A DNA stretch of 64,000 bases from Gaoshiqia hydrogeniformans (GCF_049347105.1 NZ_CP186334.1:5270001-5334000); one strand, 5' to 3'; shown: positions 26,162 to 35,609, counted from the first letter of the stretch. Notes: generated by a model from the letters alone, not told the origin. A program made the numbers and translations.

Positions 26162-27309
26162 ATTCCAATTCCCAGGTTTAATTGTTTTTTATTGGTATCG
26201 GTTGCTTCATTCCCGAACCATTGCAAATCAGCTTTTAAAACAGCTCCCGGAGTCATCCACCAACCTAATCCTGCGGTAACATCGGTCCTGTCGTAAGCCA
26301 TATTTTTAACGATATTTTCCGTTTTTGCGTGGGTATTGTATTTTTCGTACCGGACAAACGGAATCAGTTTTTGTTCCGATTTCCCGGAGCTCAACACATC
26401 GTAACCTGCTTCCACGTAATAACCAAACATTTCGCTACCCAAGTCCTTCCCTGTAAATTTGTTATACTGGCCGGTGTTATTGATCGACGCATAAATCATC
26501 TGACCTCTCAAAACAAGCCCCTTAACCGAATAAGCCGCATCAAGCCCAAGCATGTTTAATCCAACCACCGACGAATCGGCCTTGGCTTCCAGCAGCGCAT
26601 CATCTTTGGGCAAGCCGTTGTACAGGGTCGACTGTGTTTCGCCAAAATAACCGCTCAGCCCCAGTTTAAGCCCCGGCAGTCCATAGTAATCCACTTTTGC
26701 CGACAGGTTTGGATGAGACATGATCGATTCGGCGCCTTTTTGACGTCCCCGGCGAAATCCGTCGCTTCCGCGCAAAATACCCGAACCGTCATAGCTTTTA
26801 AAGCCGTTAACCACATAAAGTTGATATCTCATATTTAAATTCTGCAACCTTCCGGTAAAACCTGCCCCAATTTCCCGCCAGGTAGTCGGAACAATCTGTC
26901 CGTCCAGGTTAGGTCGTTCAACACCGTTATAAGTAGCCGGTTCATGGTATTCATTGATAATCCCCATCGGGATCAGCAACAAGCCACCTCTGAAGTTCAG
27001 CCAGTCATTGATCTTATAATTTAAGAAGGCTTGCTCGATATAAACTTCCTCAACATGTTCGTATTCCACTTCGGTAATAAATTGTGTTTTCTCGTTGAAC
27101 CGATAACCAAACATCAGCACCACCCGGTGAACATCCAAAGTCCCGTTGCTTCGGGTATCCGACGAGAACGGCTGGTTATAATCGATTTGGGCATATCCCC
27201 CGATTGTCAGTTTCTGGTCTGACTCCAGCATCAGTTCTGAAGTATTTTGTGCATTTACATAAGCCGCAACAATGAGCAAACAAGCAGCAAGAATAATTCT
27301 GATTTTCAT
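26152..27309 (-). CDS. Phosphate-selective porin O/P family outer-membrane beta-barrel
   Basis: The 385-residue protein begins with a signal peptide (MKIRIILAACLLIVAAYVNAQ) and then shows repeated amphipathic beta strands ending in an aromatic residue (LNLGIGIWF), as in 16-strand porins of the OprP/OprO family. Segments such as LTIGGYAQIDYNQPF and LNFRGGLLLIPMGIINEYHEP are typical of Bacteroidota members. The ATG at 27309 starts the signal peptide; the frame is open 105 bases upstream but that part does not look coding. Substrate unknown. It is coupled to the FMN-binding gene. Confidence 0.82.
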   Translation of the reverse strand: MKIRIILAACLLIVAAYVNAQNTSELMLESDQKLTIGGYAQIDYNQPFSSDTRSNGTLDVHRVVLMFGYRFNEKTQFITEVEYEHVEEVYIEQAFLNYKINDWLNFRGGLLLIPMGIINEYHEPATYNGVERPNLDGQIVPTTWREIGAGFTGRLQNLNMRYQLYVVNGFKSYDGSGILRGSDGFRRGRQKGAESIMSHPNLSAKVDYYGLPGLKLGLSGYFGETQSTLYNGLPKDDALLEAKADSSVVGLNMLGLDAAYSVKGLVLRGQMIYASINNTGQYNKFTGKDLGSEMFGYYVEAGYDVLSSGKSEQKLIPFVRYEKYNTHAKTENIVKNMAYDRTDVTAGLGWWMTPGAVLKADLQWFGNEATDTNKKQLNLGIGIWF

Positions 27310-27675
27310 ACAATAGTCATTAAGTTGAATAAATTTCACGGGCAAAAATACCTGAGGCGGGTAAATGCTGCAATCCCTATTTGTTGGGATATTTGAAACG
27401 ACAGGGGAGATCAAAAATTTCCTGGTTAGGAAATTGTAATTTCCAAGCCAGGAAAAAAAATCGGCAAGGCAGGAAATTTTATGCCTCTGATTTTGGGGAT
27501 TATCCGCTCACTGATGCCGGTTTGTAACCGTGCCCGCAAAACACGTTCGTATTCGTTTTAAGATATCGCGGGGCAGCGCCAGTGGATCTGCCGAAAGCCC
27601 GTTGCGCTATCACCCGGCTCTTACACAGCAAGGGCACAAAACAATCGGGCAGAAAACACCCTGTTGGCTTGCCCC
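27310..27675. other. Intergenic region between tilS and the porin gene
   Basis: No gene is supported in this 366-bp stretch between the tilS stop codon and the porin start. It holds the porin promoter region and a near-perfect hairpin (27418-27455). The half nearest tilS (about 27490-27675) shows nothing I can name. Confidence 0.5.
27418..27455. repeat. Inverted repeat with 18-bp arms
   Basis: The arms 27418-27435 and 27438-27455 pair at 16 of 18 positions around a 2-base centre. A third partial copy of the arm (AAGGCAGGAAATTTT, 27466-27480) follows. It lies about 110 bp upstream of the porin ATG, so it could be an operator or a hairpin in a leader. Confidence 0.6.
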
Positions 27676-28998
27676 TTATCCCAGGCTGACGCGAAAAACC
27701 TCCCGTGTTTTTTTGGTAATTTTGAAGCGGTCGTCGATTCGGCGGCCAACGATCCAAACCACCTGCCGCCCACTGTACAGGATCCAGGTTGTTTCTTTTT
27801 CGGGAATCGACATTTTTTCGTCGATGAAGAAATCGCTTAACTTTTTAAAACCAGTCATCCCGAGCGGCTGAAAATACTCGCCTTGCTCCCACTTTTTCAG
27901 GATAAGCGGAAATTGTAACAAATCGTAGTCAAAATCGGCTACCCCGGCATTGGTCGAAAAACGGAAAGCCGGACTTTTGCTGATTAATTCAAACCGGAGG
28001 TGTAACGGTTCGGTTATTTCCAGGCAGTCGTCTTCGATGTAAAAGCGGCGAAGCCCTTCTTCTTCCACGGCGGTAACGATCAAATCATCGCGGTCTTTCA
28101 CCAAACGATACCGGCCGCTGTAAAAGATTTTACCGGCTTCGGCATCCAGGGCGCCATAAATTTCCTGTATTTGACTGGCATTAAAGCCAAAAGGATGCAA
28201 AAACTCAAAAAGCACCGAAAACAGTTGATCCAGTCCCTTCAGTTTTTCAATAGAAAATTTGAAGACACCGGGCTCCTCCGCCATAATCGCCTTACGGAAT
28301 TCATCAATCTGTTGCTGATATATCCTTTCCGTTTGTTTTAAGATTGATGCCGTTTTGGCTGCATTTTTTCGAAAAGCCGGGTTTAGTTCTTCAAATTGAG
28401 GTATGATCTGGTGACGGATGATGTTTCGCTGATACACCAATTCATCATTACTCGAATCGTTTTTAAAATCAATCTGATGTGCTGCTGCAAACTCCAGAAT
28501 CCGGCTGCGGCCTGCGAACAACAAGGGGCGCACGATCCGGTCATTTTTGGCCTGAATGCCGGTCAGCCCCCGGATTCCGGTCCCGCGGCTCAGGTTAATC
28601 AGCATGGTTTCGATCAGATCGTCCTGGTGATGGGCTGTCGCAATATAATCATACGAAAGTTCGCCCAGCAAACGGTAAAACCACTCATAGCGAAGTTCGC
28701 GGGCAGCCATTTCAATCGAAATACCCTTCAGCCCAGCATATTCGCGGGTATCAAATTGTTTAACGTACAGCTCAATTCCCTGTTCGCCGCAATAATCGCG
28801 AATAAAAACCTCTTCGCCGTCAGACTCGGTTCCCCGCAAACGAAAGTTGCAATGAGCCACAACAAATTCAAAACCTGCCTGCTGAAACAACGTCAGCATC
28901 ACCATCGAATCGACTCCGCCGCTGACCGCCAAAATCAGCTTGTCAGCCGGAGCAAACAGATTCTCGTCTCTGATATATGCCTGAAAAACGTCAAACAT
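27676..28998 (-). CDS. tilS: tRNA(Ile)-lysidine synthase
   Basis: It converts C34 of tRNA-Ile(CAU) to lysidine so that AUA is read as isoleucine. The 440-residue protein has the PP-loop LAVSGGVDSMVMLTLF near the N-terminus, TAHHQDDLIETMLINLSRGTGIRGLTG (in parts: HHQDDLIET and GIRGLTGI), and RPLLFAGR, all typical of TilS. A C-terminal TilS_C-like domain follows (LILKKWEQGEYFQPLGM onward). It is directly downstream of pepT with a 1-bp gap. Confidence 0.95.
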   Translation of the reverse strand: MFDVFQAYIRDENLFAPADKLILAVSGGVDSMVMLTLFQQAGFEFVVAHCNFRLRGTESDGEEVFIRDYCGEQGIELYVKQFDTREYAGLKGISIEMAARELRYEWFYRLLGELSYDYIATAHHQDDLIETMLINLSRGTGIRGLTGIQAKNDRIVRPLLFAGRSRILEFAAAHQIDFKNDSSNDELVYQRNIIRHQIIPQFEELNPAFRKNAAKTASILKQTERIYQQQIDEFRKAIMAEEPGVFKFSIEKLKGLDQLFSVLFEFLHPFGFNASQIQEIYGALDAEAGKIFYSGRYRLVKDRDDLIVTAVEEEGLRRFYIEDDCLEITEPLHLRFELISKSPAFRFSTNAGVADFDYDLLQFPLILKKWEQGEYFQPLGMTGFKKLSDFFIDEKMSIPEKETTWILYSGRQVVWIVGRRIDDRFKITKKTREVFRVSLG

Positions 28999-28999
28999 T

Positions 29000-30223
29000 T
29001 TAATTTGCAGCTACTTTTTCAGCGATACGAACAATCACTTCAACCGCTTTTTTCATCGAATTGACCGGAACGTACTCGTACGGACCGTGAAAATTATGAC
29101 CACCTGCAAAAATATTGGGGCAAGGCAGTCCCATATACGATAAGCGCGACCCGTCAGTGCCTCCCCTGATCGCCCTTTTTTTGGGAATAATCCCGAGTTC
29201 GTTCATGGCCTCCTCCGCCAAATCAACAATGTATTTTACCGGCTCCACTTTATCACGCATGTTGTAATACTGGTCTTCCATATCCAGTTGGACCGTTCCT
29301 TCACCGAATTCATCGTTTAAAAAGAGGCAGATTTGTGTCAGCATATCTTTCCGGGAGTTGAAAAGCTGCCGGTCATGGTCGCGGATAATATAGGTCATCA
29401 CCGTTTTTTCAACCTTCCCGTTGAACGCAAGCAGATGAAAAAAACCTTCGTACTTTTCGGTATGTTCGGGGCGTTGCTCGGGCGGGAGCATACTATTTAG
29501 TTTCTGTCCCACATGAATGGCATTGATCATTTTATTTTTGGCAGCCCCGGGGTGAACGCTTCGGCCCTGGATGGTAATGGTTGCCATAGCGGCATTGAAG
29601 TTCTCGTATTCCAGTTCGCCAATTTCGCCGCCATCGAGCGTATAGGCAAATTCGGCGCCGAATTTAGCCACATCGAAATGGTCGGCCCCCTTGCCAATCT
29701 CTTCGTCGGGCGTAAAACAAACCCTGATTTTGCCATGTTTTATTTCGGGATGATTGATCAGGTATTCCATCGCGGTCATAATTTCGGCTAAGCCTGCTTT
29801 ATCGTCAGCTCCCAGCAAAGTATTGCCGTCGGTGGTGATGATCTCCTGCCCGATATAGCTTTCCAAATCTGGGAACTGTCCGGGCGACAAAATCACTTTT
29901 TCACTCAGGCGAACTGCTCCGCCCTCATATTTCCGGATCTGAGGATTAACCTGTTCTCCCGAAAAGTCAGGACTTGTATCCATGTGAGCGATAAAGCCGA
30001 TTACAGGCACATTTCTCTCACAGTTGGCCGGCAACGTCGCCGTAACATAACCATGACTGTCCTTTTCAACTTCCAGCATTCCGATCTCCTTCAACTCGCC
30101 AACCAGCTTATCGGCAAAAACAAGTTGCCTGCCGGTGCTCGGGAAAGTTTTACTTTGAGGATCGGAAGTCGTATGCTCTTTAGCGTACCGGACAAAACGT
30201 TCAACTACTTTTTCTATCATCAT
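29000..30223 (-). CDS. pepT: Peptidase T (tripeptide aminopeptidase)
   Basis: An M20B dizinc aminopeptidase that releases N-terminal residues from tripeptides. The 407-residue protein has metal-site segments GFIAHMDTSPDFSG (H, D), LGADDKAGLAE (bridging D), TPDEEIGKGADHFD (catalytic E and E), YTLDGGEIGELEYENF and the final GGHNFHGPYEYVP (H). Cytoplasmic. The start overlaps the intergenic space completely: its ATG abuts the stop of the upstream unknown gene (30224), and tilS follows after 1 bp, suggesting a run of three genes. Confidence 0.95.
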   Translation of the reverse strand: MMIEKVVERFVRYAKEHTTSDPQSKTFPSTGRQLVFADKLVGELKEIGMLEVEKDSHGYVTATLPANCERNVPVIGFIAHMDTSPDFSGEQVNPQIRKYEGGAVRLSEKVILSPGQFPDLESYIGQEIITTDGNTLLGADDKAGLAEIMTAMEYLINHPEIKHGKIRVCFTPDEEIGKGADHFDVAKFGAEFAYTLDGGEIGELEYENFNAAMATITIQGRSVHPGAAKNKMINAIHVGQKLNSMLPPEQRPEHTEKYEGFFHLLAFNGKVEKTVMTYIIRDHDRQLFNSRKDMLTQICLFLNDEFGEGTVQLDMEDQYYNMRDKVEPVKYIVDLAEEAMNELGIIPKKRAIRGGTDGSRLSYMGLPCPNIFAGGHNFHGPYEYVPVNSMKKAVEVIVRIAEKVAAN

Positions 30224-30910
30224 TTAAACATCATCTGAATTAAACTTAAAGCCAACCCGTTTCCCCGTTTTCATTTTCGAATGGATAATTTCTTCCTGCA
30301 TTTGTTCTACCGATGCAATTTTTATCTGATCATAAGGAGGAACCAACAGATCGAACTCAATGGCATACCGGATGGAAGTGTCAAGTATTTGCTTGATAAC
30401 CTCCTTTGAAATAATATCGTTCTGAAAATCCTTCACCAGTTCTCCTGATTGACGTTTTCCTTCAACAAAAAAATGGTTCTCCCGGTTGATGAAAATCCGC
30501 GCAATAAGATAACCCAGGTCCTGCATCCGGTTGTATTTAAACGAATCAGAAAGAAAGTTATAAATGTGAATAATCCCGCAATACGAATTTAAGGGATCGT
30601 TTTTTATATAATCGACTTTCCATACCGGGTGTTCGCGGTTAAATACAAACACATTCGAGTGCATGCTAAAAAGCAACATGTCGGCTGCCAGCCGAAATTC
30701 AGCTTCAAACAAGCCTTTTTCATGGAAAGTAGGCAAAGATTCTCCACTGATCCGGTCTTTCAGCAACACGGAATATTCATCGACCAGTTCCCTTAGCGCC
30801 TCCTTCAGTAAATTAAAGGAATACAAGGTATTCTGGTAAACTTTTTGCTTAACATTCGACTTAAGTACAATCGACTCAAGATTTTTGGATTTATCTTCAG
30901 GAAGGTTCAT
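30224..30910 (-). CDS. Unknown conserved-looking cytoplasmic protein
   Basis: I do not recognise this 228-residue protein. It has no signal peptide or membrane segment. It looks mostly helical, with a histidine- and aromatic-rich middle (LLFSMHSNVFVFNREHPVW, then DPLNSYCGIIHIYNFLSDSF and DLGYLIARIFINRENHFFVEG) and a basic C-terminus (KMKTGKRVGFKF). It directly abuts pepT and so is probably cotranscribed with pepT and tilS. A proS terminator separates it from the gene upstream. Confidence 0.7.
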   Translation of the reverse strand: MNLPEDKSKNLESIVLKSNVKQKVYQNTLYSFNLLKEALRELVDEYSVLLKDRISGESLPTFHEKGLFEAEFRLAADMLLFSMHSNVFVFNREHPVWKVDYIKNDPLNSYCGIIHIYNFLSDSFKYNRMQDLGYLIARIFINRENHFFVEGKRQSGELVKDFQNDIISKEVIKQILDTSIRYAIEFDLLVPPYDQIKIASVEQMQEEIIHSKMKTGKRVGFKFNSDDV

Positions 30911-30918
30911 CGGACTAT

Positions 30919-30963
30919 TTTTTTATAAAAATAAGAAAAGCAGCCAATACTGACTGCTTTTCT
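30919..30963 (-). terminator. Intrinsic terminator of proS
   Basis: A perfect 10-bp stem AGAAAAGCAG/CTGCTTTTCT (30934-30943 with 30954-30963) has a 10-nt loop and is followed on the minus strand by a T-rich tail. It lies 19 bp after the proS stop. Confidence 0.8.
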
Positions 30964-30982
30964 GTTTTATAGAATAAAATTT

Positions 30983-32458
30983 TTAGTACGCAAGGGCAAA
31001 TATAACGCGTTGGGATGAAGGTTTACCCGAATACATGCAAACTCCTTCTTCTTTTTCTCCTGAAAAAGGGATACAACGAATTGTTGCTTTGGTTTCTTCC
31101 TTAATTTTTTGCTCAGTTTCGGCATCTCCGTCCCAATGAGCAAGTATGAAGCCGCCTTTGGTATTCAGCACCTCTTTAAACTCCTCATAAGTATCCACCT
31201 TCGTGGTATTTTCTGCACGAAAATCGTAGGCCTTGCTGTAAATATTTTTCTGAATATTCTCCAGAAGCTCACTCACAAACTGATCGATGTTTTCGAGCGA
31301 GGCGGTTTCTTTGGTCAGGGTATCACGACGGGCAACCTCTACCGTACCGTTTTCGAGGTCGCGGGGCCCCAGCGCCAAACGCACAGGAACGCCCTTCAGT
31401 TCATATTCGGCAAATTTCCAGCCCGGTTTCTTGGTATCCAGGTTGTCGTATTTAACCGAAATTCCGCGGGCTTTCAATTTAGGGATAATTTCGTTCACCT
31501 TTTCCGAAATTTCAGCCAATTGCTCCATGCTCCGGTAAATCGGGACAATAACCACCTGGTAAGGGGCAAGTTTCGGAGGCAGTACCAGTCCGTTATCATC
31601 CGAATGTGCCATCACCAAAGCCCCCATCAAGCGGGTTGAAACCCCCCAACTGGTGGCCCAAACATAATCCTCTGTACCTTCTTTTGTTGCAAAGCGGACA
31701 TCGAAAGCTTTGGCAAAATTCTGACCCAGGAAATGAGATGTCCCCGATTGCAAAGCTTTTCCATCCTGCATCAAGGCCTCGATGGTAAAGGTTTCCAATG
31801 CGCCGGCAAAACGTTCATTCGCCGACTTGGCGCCTTTGATAACCGGAAGAGCCATGAAATTTTCGGCAAAATCGGCATACACATTAATCATGCGTTCGGT
31901 TTCTTCCAGAGCCTCATCGCGGGTCGCATGCGCAGTATGCCCTTCCTGCCACAAAAATTCAGCCGTCCGTAAAAACAAGCGCGTACGCATTTCCCAACGG
32001 ACCACGTTTGCCCACTGATTACAAAGAATTGGAAGATCGCGATAGGACTGAATCCAATTTTTATAGGTATTCCAGATAATTGTTTCAGAAGTCGGTCTGA
32101 CAACCAGTTCCTCCTCCAGTTTGGCATCAGGATCAACCACGACGCCTTTTCCATCCGGACTGTTTTTTAAGCGGTAATGGGTAACAACGGCACACTCTTT
32201 GGCGAAGCCTTCCACATGGCTGGCTTCTTTGCTGAAAAACGATTTGGGGATAAATAAAGGAAAATAAGCATTCACATGCCCGGTTTCTTTAAACATCCGG
32301 TCCAGTTCGGCCTGCATTTTTTCCCAGATCGCATAGCCGTAAGGTTTGATCACCATGCAGCCCCGAACTGCCGAATTTTCAGCAAGATCGGCCTTTACAA
32401 CCAGATCGTTGTACCATTGCGAGTAATTTTCACTTCTCGAAGTTAATTCTTTCGCCAT
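30983..32458 (-). CDS. proS: Prolyl-tRNA synthetase, archaeal/eukaryotic-like type
   Basis: It charges tRNA-Pro. The 491-residue length, the compact class II core without the bacterial editing insertion, and the C-terminal tail (EKEEGVCMYSGKPSSQRVIFALAY) mark the archaeal-like ProRS that Bacteroidota use. Motif-like segments are GCMVIKPYGYAIWEKMQAEL, VRPTSETIIWNTYKNWI, QWANVVRWEMRTRLFLRTAE and FLWQEGHTAHAT. It has its own terminator downstream. Confidence 0.95.
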   Translation of the reverse strand: MAKELTSRSENYSQWYNDLVVKADLAENSAVRGCMVIKPYGYAIWEKMQAELDRMFKETGHVNAYFPLFIPKSFFSKEASHVEGFAKECAVVTHYRLKNSPDGKGVVVDPDAKLEEELVVRPTSETIIWNTYKNWIQSYRDLPILCNQWANVVRWEMRTRLFLRTAEFLWQEGHTAHATRDEALEETERMINVYADFAENFMALPVIKGAKSANERFAGALETFTIEALMQDGKALQSGTSHFLGQNFAKAFDVRFATKEGTEDYVWATSWGVSTRLMGALVMAHSDDNGLVLPPKLAPYQVVIVPIYRSMEQLAEISEKVNEIIPKLKARGISVKYDNLDTKKPGWKFAEYELKGVPVRLALGPRDLENGTVEVARRDTLTKETASLENIDQFVSELLENIQKNIYSKAYDFRAENTTKVDTYEEFKEVLNTKGGFILAHWDGDAETEQKIKEETKATIRCIPFSGEKEEGVCMYSGKPSSQRVIFALAY

Positions 32459-32541
32459 TTCTTTTGTTTTGGTATGGTATTTGCTTCTTTTGTATTGAAT
32501 TTTACAGGTACAAAGTAAATAAATTTATTCTTTAAAAAATC

Positions 32542-32549
32542 AGGAGGTA
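32542..32549 (+). promoter_or_regulatory. Strong Shine-Dalgarno sequence AGGAGGTA
   Basis: AGGAGGTA lies 6 bp before the ATG of the Tyr/Ser-rich lipoprotein gene, near-perfect complementarity to the 16S anti-SD. Bacteroidota genes generally lack such sites, and none of similar strength was noticed elsewhere in the window. Confidence 0.75.
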
Positions 32550-32555
32550 ATCGTT

Positions 32556-34016
32556 ATGAAATCAAAAGTTACCATCTTCTCGGCTTTGGCGTTTTTATTA
32601 GGCGCCTGTTCAACCGGGACCTACGTAACGGACAGGTATGATGATATCTACTTTACGCCCGGTGATGTTCCGCCTCCGGTTGTTGTTCAAAATACAACTG
32701 TCAGAAGTACTGACCGCACATCCAATACTCCGGTAATGATCATGAGCGAACAAAATGATGAAGGCACGCTGAAAAATTACATTCTGGAAACAGATCGTCC
32801 TTCAGCTGACGCCCATTATTACGACATGGAAGGAATGGAATTGATCGGATCGGATACCACGGTTTATGAAAACGACCGTGAAATCAACTATGTCATCAAC
32901 AATTATTACGATGCCGACGACCTCGACTTTAGCTATCGCATTAACCGGTTCCACCGGTATCCGTATTATTCGTCGTATTATTGGAACAGATATTACTACG
33001 ATCCGTTCTATTATCCGTATTATTCCTGGGGATATTATGATCCGTGGTATTACGACTACTGGTACGGACCATCTTTTGGCTTTGGGTTTGGCATCGGCTG
33101 GTACAGCCCCTGGTACTATTCATCCTGGGGATATCCTTACTATAGCCATTGGGGCTACGGGCACTACCACGGAGGATATTACGGCGGAGGATACTACGGT
33201 GGCGGATATTACGGTGTCCGAAATAATGACGTCCGCGTCGGAAGAAGGAGCACGCCAAGCTACGATTATAGCGGAACGGCATTAGGTTCCGGCAATACCC
33301 GAAGCGTATCCCGTTCGGCCACTACCGGCACAGTAAGCTCAACCGGAGTCAGCAGGCAGGCAGGCAGTAGCACGCAGAGCGCTACCCTCATGGAAAGAAG
33401 AAGGACAACAGCAGACACCGAGGTGAGTTCTACCGGCAGAAGAAGTATTTCCACAACGGGAACTGAGCTCAACCGGGGCGCCGCAGTCGGACAAACACCC
33501 TCAGTCAGGTCAACTACCGTTACCGGCACTGAAAATTCGGCTGTCAGAAGAGCAACAGCACCTGCAAGCACCGGTACTTACCAGAACAGGTCGACTACGA
33601 CAACACAGCAAAAAGAATATACGCCAAGCTACAGTAAACCACGGACCGTTACCCGTTCAACTTACAACAGCAGCGGCACTTCATCAGGTTCTTCTTACAG
33701 TAAACCCGGAAGTTCATCGTCGACCGGTGTAACACCAAGCAATTCATCCGGCACAAACACCAGAAGCACCTACCAGTCAGGTTCGTCATACAGCCAGGGG
33801 TCAAGTAACAGGAGTACACAAACTTACAGTCCGCCCAGCAATAGCAGCACTTCCCGTCCAAGCAGCAGCTACAGCCCAAGCAGCAGCGGAACGCGAAGCA
33901 GCGGCTCATACAGCAGCGGTTCGGTGAGCAGCGGAAGCCGTTCTTCGTCAGTCGGCAGTTCTTCATCGGGCAGTAGCTCCAGAAGCAGTGGAGGAAGCAG
34001 TGGGGGAAGAAGGTAA
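32556..34016 (+). CDS. Tyr/Gly-rich and Ser/Thr-rich lipoprotein
   Basis: The 486-residue protein has a lipoprotein signal (FLLGAC, C18). An acidic segment (about 25-125) follows, then a tyrosine/tryptophan/glycine-rich stretch (about 128-225, with runs such as YYSSYYWNRYYYDPFYYPYY and repeated GGYYGGG), and a long low-complexity Ser/Thr/Arg tail to the end (GSSSRSSGGSSGGRR). No enzyme motif is seen. It is predicted to be exported and anchored by its lipid; the composition is like that of adhesive or matrix proteins, but that is inference. It precedes the FadL-like gene by 54 bp and is probably cotranscribed. It has an unusual strong Shine-Dalgarno site. Confidence 0.78.
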   Translation: MKSKVTIFSALAFLLGACSTGTYVTDRYDDIYFTPGDVPPPVVVQNTTVRSTDRTSNTPVMIMSEQNDEGTLKNYILETDRPSADAHYYDMEGMELIGSDTTVYENDREINYVINNYYDADDLDFSYRINRFHRYPYYSSYYWNRYYYDPFYYPYYSWGYYDPWYYDYWYGPSFGFGFGIGWYSPWYYSSWGYPYYSHWGYGHYHGGYYGGGYYGGGYYGVRNNDVRVGRRSTPSYDYSGTALGSGNTRSVSRSATTGTVSSTGVSRQAGSSTQSATLMERRRTTADTEVSSTGRRSISTTGTELNRGAAVGQTPSVRSTTVTGTENSAVRRATAPASTGTYQNRSTTTTQQKEYTPSYSKPRTVTRSTYNSSGTSSGSSYSKPGSSSSTGVTPSNSSGTNTRSTYQSGSSYSQGSSNRSTQTYSPPSNSSTSRPSSSYSPSSSGTRSSGSYSSGSVSSGSRSSSVGSSSSGSSSRSSGGSSGGRR

Positions 34017-34070
34017 CAGACCCAAGCGATAATTAAATGAAACGATGTCTAATTTAACAGAACAAATGCC

Positions 34071-35558
34071 ATGAAGAAAATTAAATATCTAACAATTGCT
34101 ATGCTTTTTTTGGGCACAACAGCCTTGGGGCAAGGATTAGCAGACGCTGTCAGGCTGTCTAATTACCAGATTCAGGGAACAGCCCGTTCGGCTGCGATGG
34201 GGAATGCCATAGGCGCAATGGGAGGCGATTTCACCTCACTTTCGGTAAATCCTGCAGGCATTGGCATTTACCAAACCAGCGAGTTTACATTTACGCCAAC
34301 ATTTGGTTTCCCAAAGGCTGAAACAACCATTGGCAACAGGTCTTTTTCAGATAATGATTTCAAACTTACGTTTGACCAATTGGGTTATGTCGGTTCTGTA
34401 AAAATTAACGAGAGTTCATCCAGTATTGTCAGGTTCAACTACGGAATCGGGTTCAACAAGTTAGCCGATTTTAACCAGTCGTTCGCGGGAAGTTACGGAA
34501 ATTCACCGGTTTCTTTTCTCGACGGCATTGCCGACTACGCCAGCAATGAAAGGCTGTTAAACAACTATTTAAACAGGGATTTCCGCGATATAGAATTCAG
34601 GGACTGGCATGCCAAACTGGCCTGGGAAACCTATCTGATCGATCCGGCCACTGATAATCTTGGTCAGATTATTGACGGAGAATATGTAAATATTTTATAT
34701 GAAGGAGAGACGGTTAACCAAAATAAAACCTGGGAACGAAGCGGCAGGATCAATGAATATTTATTTTCTGCCGGATTGAACTTCAACCACAAATTTTACT
34801 TGGGGGCCACCCTTGGCCTGCACGATGTGTTTTACCGTCAGGAATCATTCTACTCGGAGCAGTTTTCAGACGATTCGTTTCGATTTACCGACTATTACAA
34901 GGTAACCGGGACCGGTTATGTTTTTAAAATCGGAGCCATTATCAAGCCGGTGTCGTCTGTTCGTTTGGGATTGGCTTTCCATACGCCAACCTATTATGTA
35001 CTCGACGAAGAAAATGCCTTGGCGATGCGGTCATATTTACAGGAAAGCAGCTATGCTGAAGGCATTAACCTTTATGAATACGATTTTTACACACCGATGC
35101 GGACCATCCTCAGCGGGGCCTTCGTGGTAAACAAGGCAGCGATCCTGAGTTTCGATGCCGAGTATCTGGATTATACAGCCATGCGTTTTCGGAATGGCAG
35201 CGGCGGAGACTCGATGAGTGATTTGAATGCTGATATTGACGAGGCTTTCGATAATACATTTAACTACCGGCTTGGAGCCGAGTTCAGGGTAGCGCCGTCC
35301 TTCAGCTTATTGTGCGGATACGAGTCGTACGGTAACCCGTTTAAAAATAACATGAACTGGAATGAAGAGACGCAGACAGACAATATCAGCTCATTTTCAT
35401 TAGGTTTCGGTTATTCGGTTAAAAATTTCTATATCGATACGGCATTCAAACAATACCTGGGAAAATACAAGCTGGTTGACCCGCAGCCCAACTACACCAG
35501 CGTTCCGGTGGAATATACCAATAACGAATTAAAATTCACACTGGGCTTTAGGTTCTGA
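34071..35558 (+). CDS. OmpP1/FadL-like outer-membrane protein
   Basis: The 495-residue protein has a signal peptide (MKKIKYLTIAMLFLGTTALGQ) and the FadL/TodX-type hatch start: LADAVRLSNYQIQGTARSAAMGNAIGAMGG (in parts LSNYQIQGTARSAAMG, AIGAMGGDFTSLSVNPAGIG). Alternating beta strands continue to a C-terminal phenylalanine (LKFTLGFRF), as outer-membrane barrels end. FadL proteins take up long-chain fatty acids or other hydrophobic compounds; the substrate here is not known. A strong terminator follows. Confidence 0.82.
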   Translation: MKKIKYLTIAMLFLGTTALGQGLADAVRLSNYQIQGTARSAAMGNAIGAMGGDFTSLSVNPAGIGIYQTSEFTFTPTFGFPKAETTIGNRSFSDNDFKLTFDQLGYVGSVKINESSSSIVRFNYGIGFNKLADFNQSFAGSYGNSPVSFLDGIADYASNERLLNNYLNRDFRDIEFRDWHAKLAWETYLIDPATDNLGQIIDGEYVNILYEGETVNQNKTWERSGRINEYLFSAGLNFNHKFYLGATLGLHDVFYRQESFYSEQFSDDSFRFTDYYKVTGTGYVFKIGAIIKPVSSVRLGLAFHTPTYYVLDEENALAMRSYLQESSYAEGINLYEYDFYTPMRTILSGAFVVNKAAILSFDAEYLDYTAMRFRNGSGGDSMSDLNADIDEAFDNTFNYRLGAEFRVAPSFSLLCGYESYGNPFKNNMNWNEETQTDNISSFSLGFGYSVKNFYIDTAFKQYLGKYKLVDPQPNYTSVPVEYTNNELKFTLGFRF

Positions 35559-35561
35559 GCA

Positions 35562-35609
35562 AAAGCTTGTCTGAGAAAAAGAAATTTTTCAGACAAGCTT
35601 TCTTTTTTT
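35562..35609 (+). terminator. Intrinsic terminator after the FadL-like gene
   Basis: A long stem AAAGCTTGTCTGA(G)AAAAA paired with TTTTTCAGACAAGCTTT (35562-35580 with 35585-35601, one bulged G) is followed by CTTTTTTT. Confidence 0.88.
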
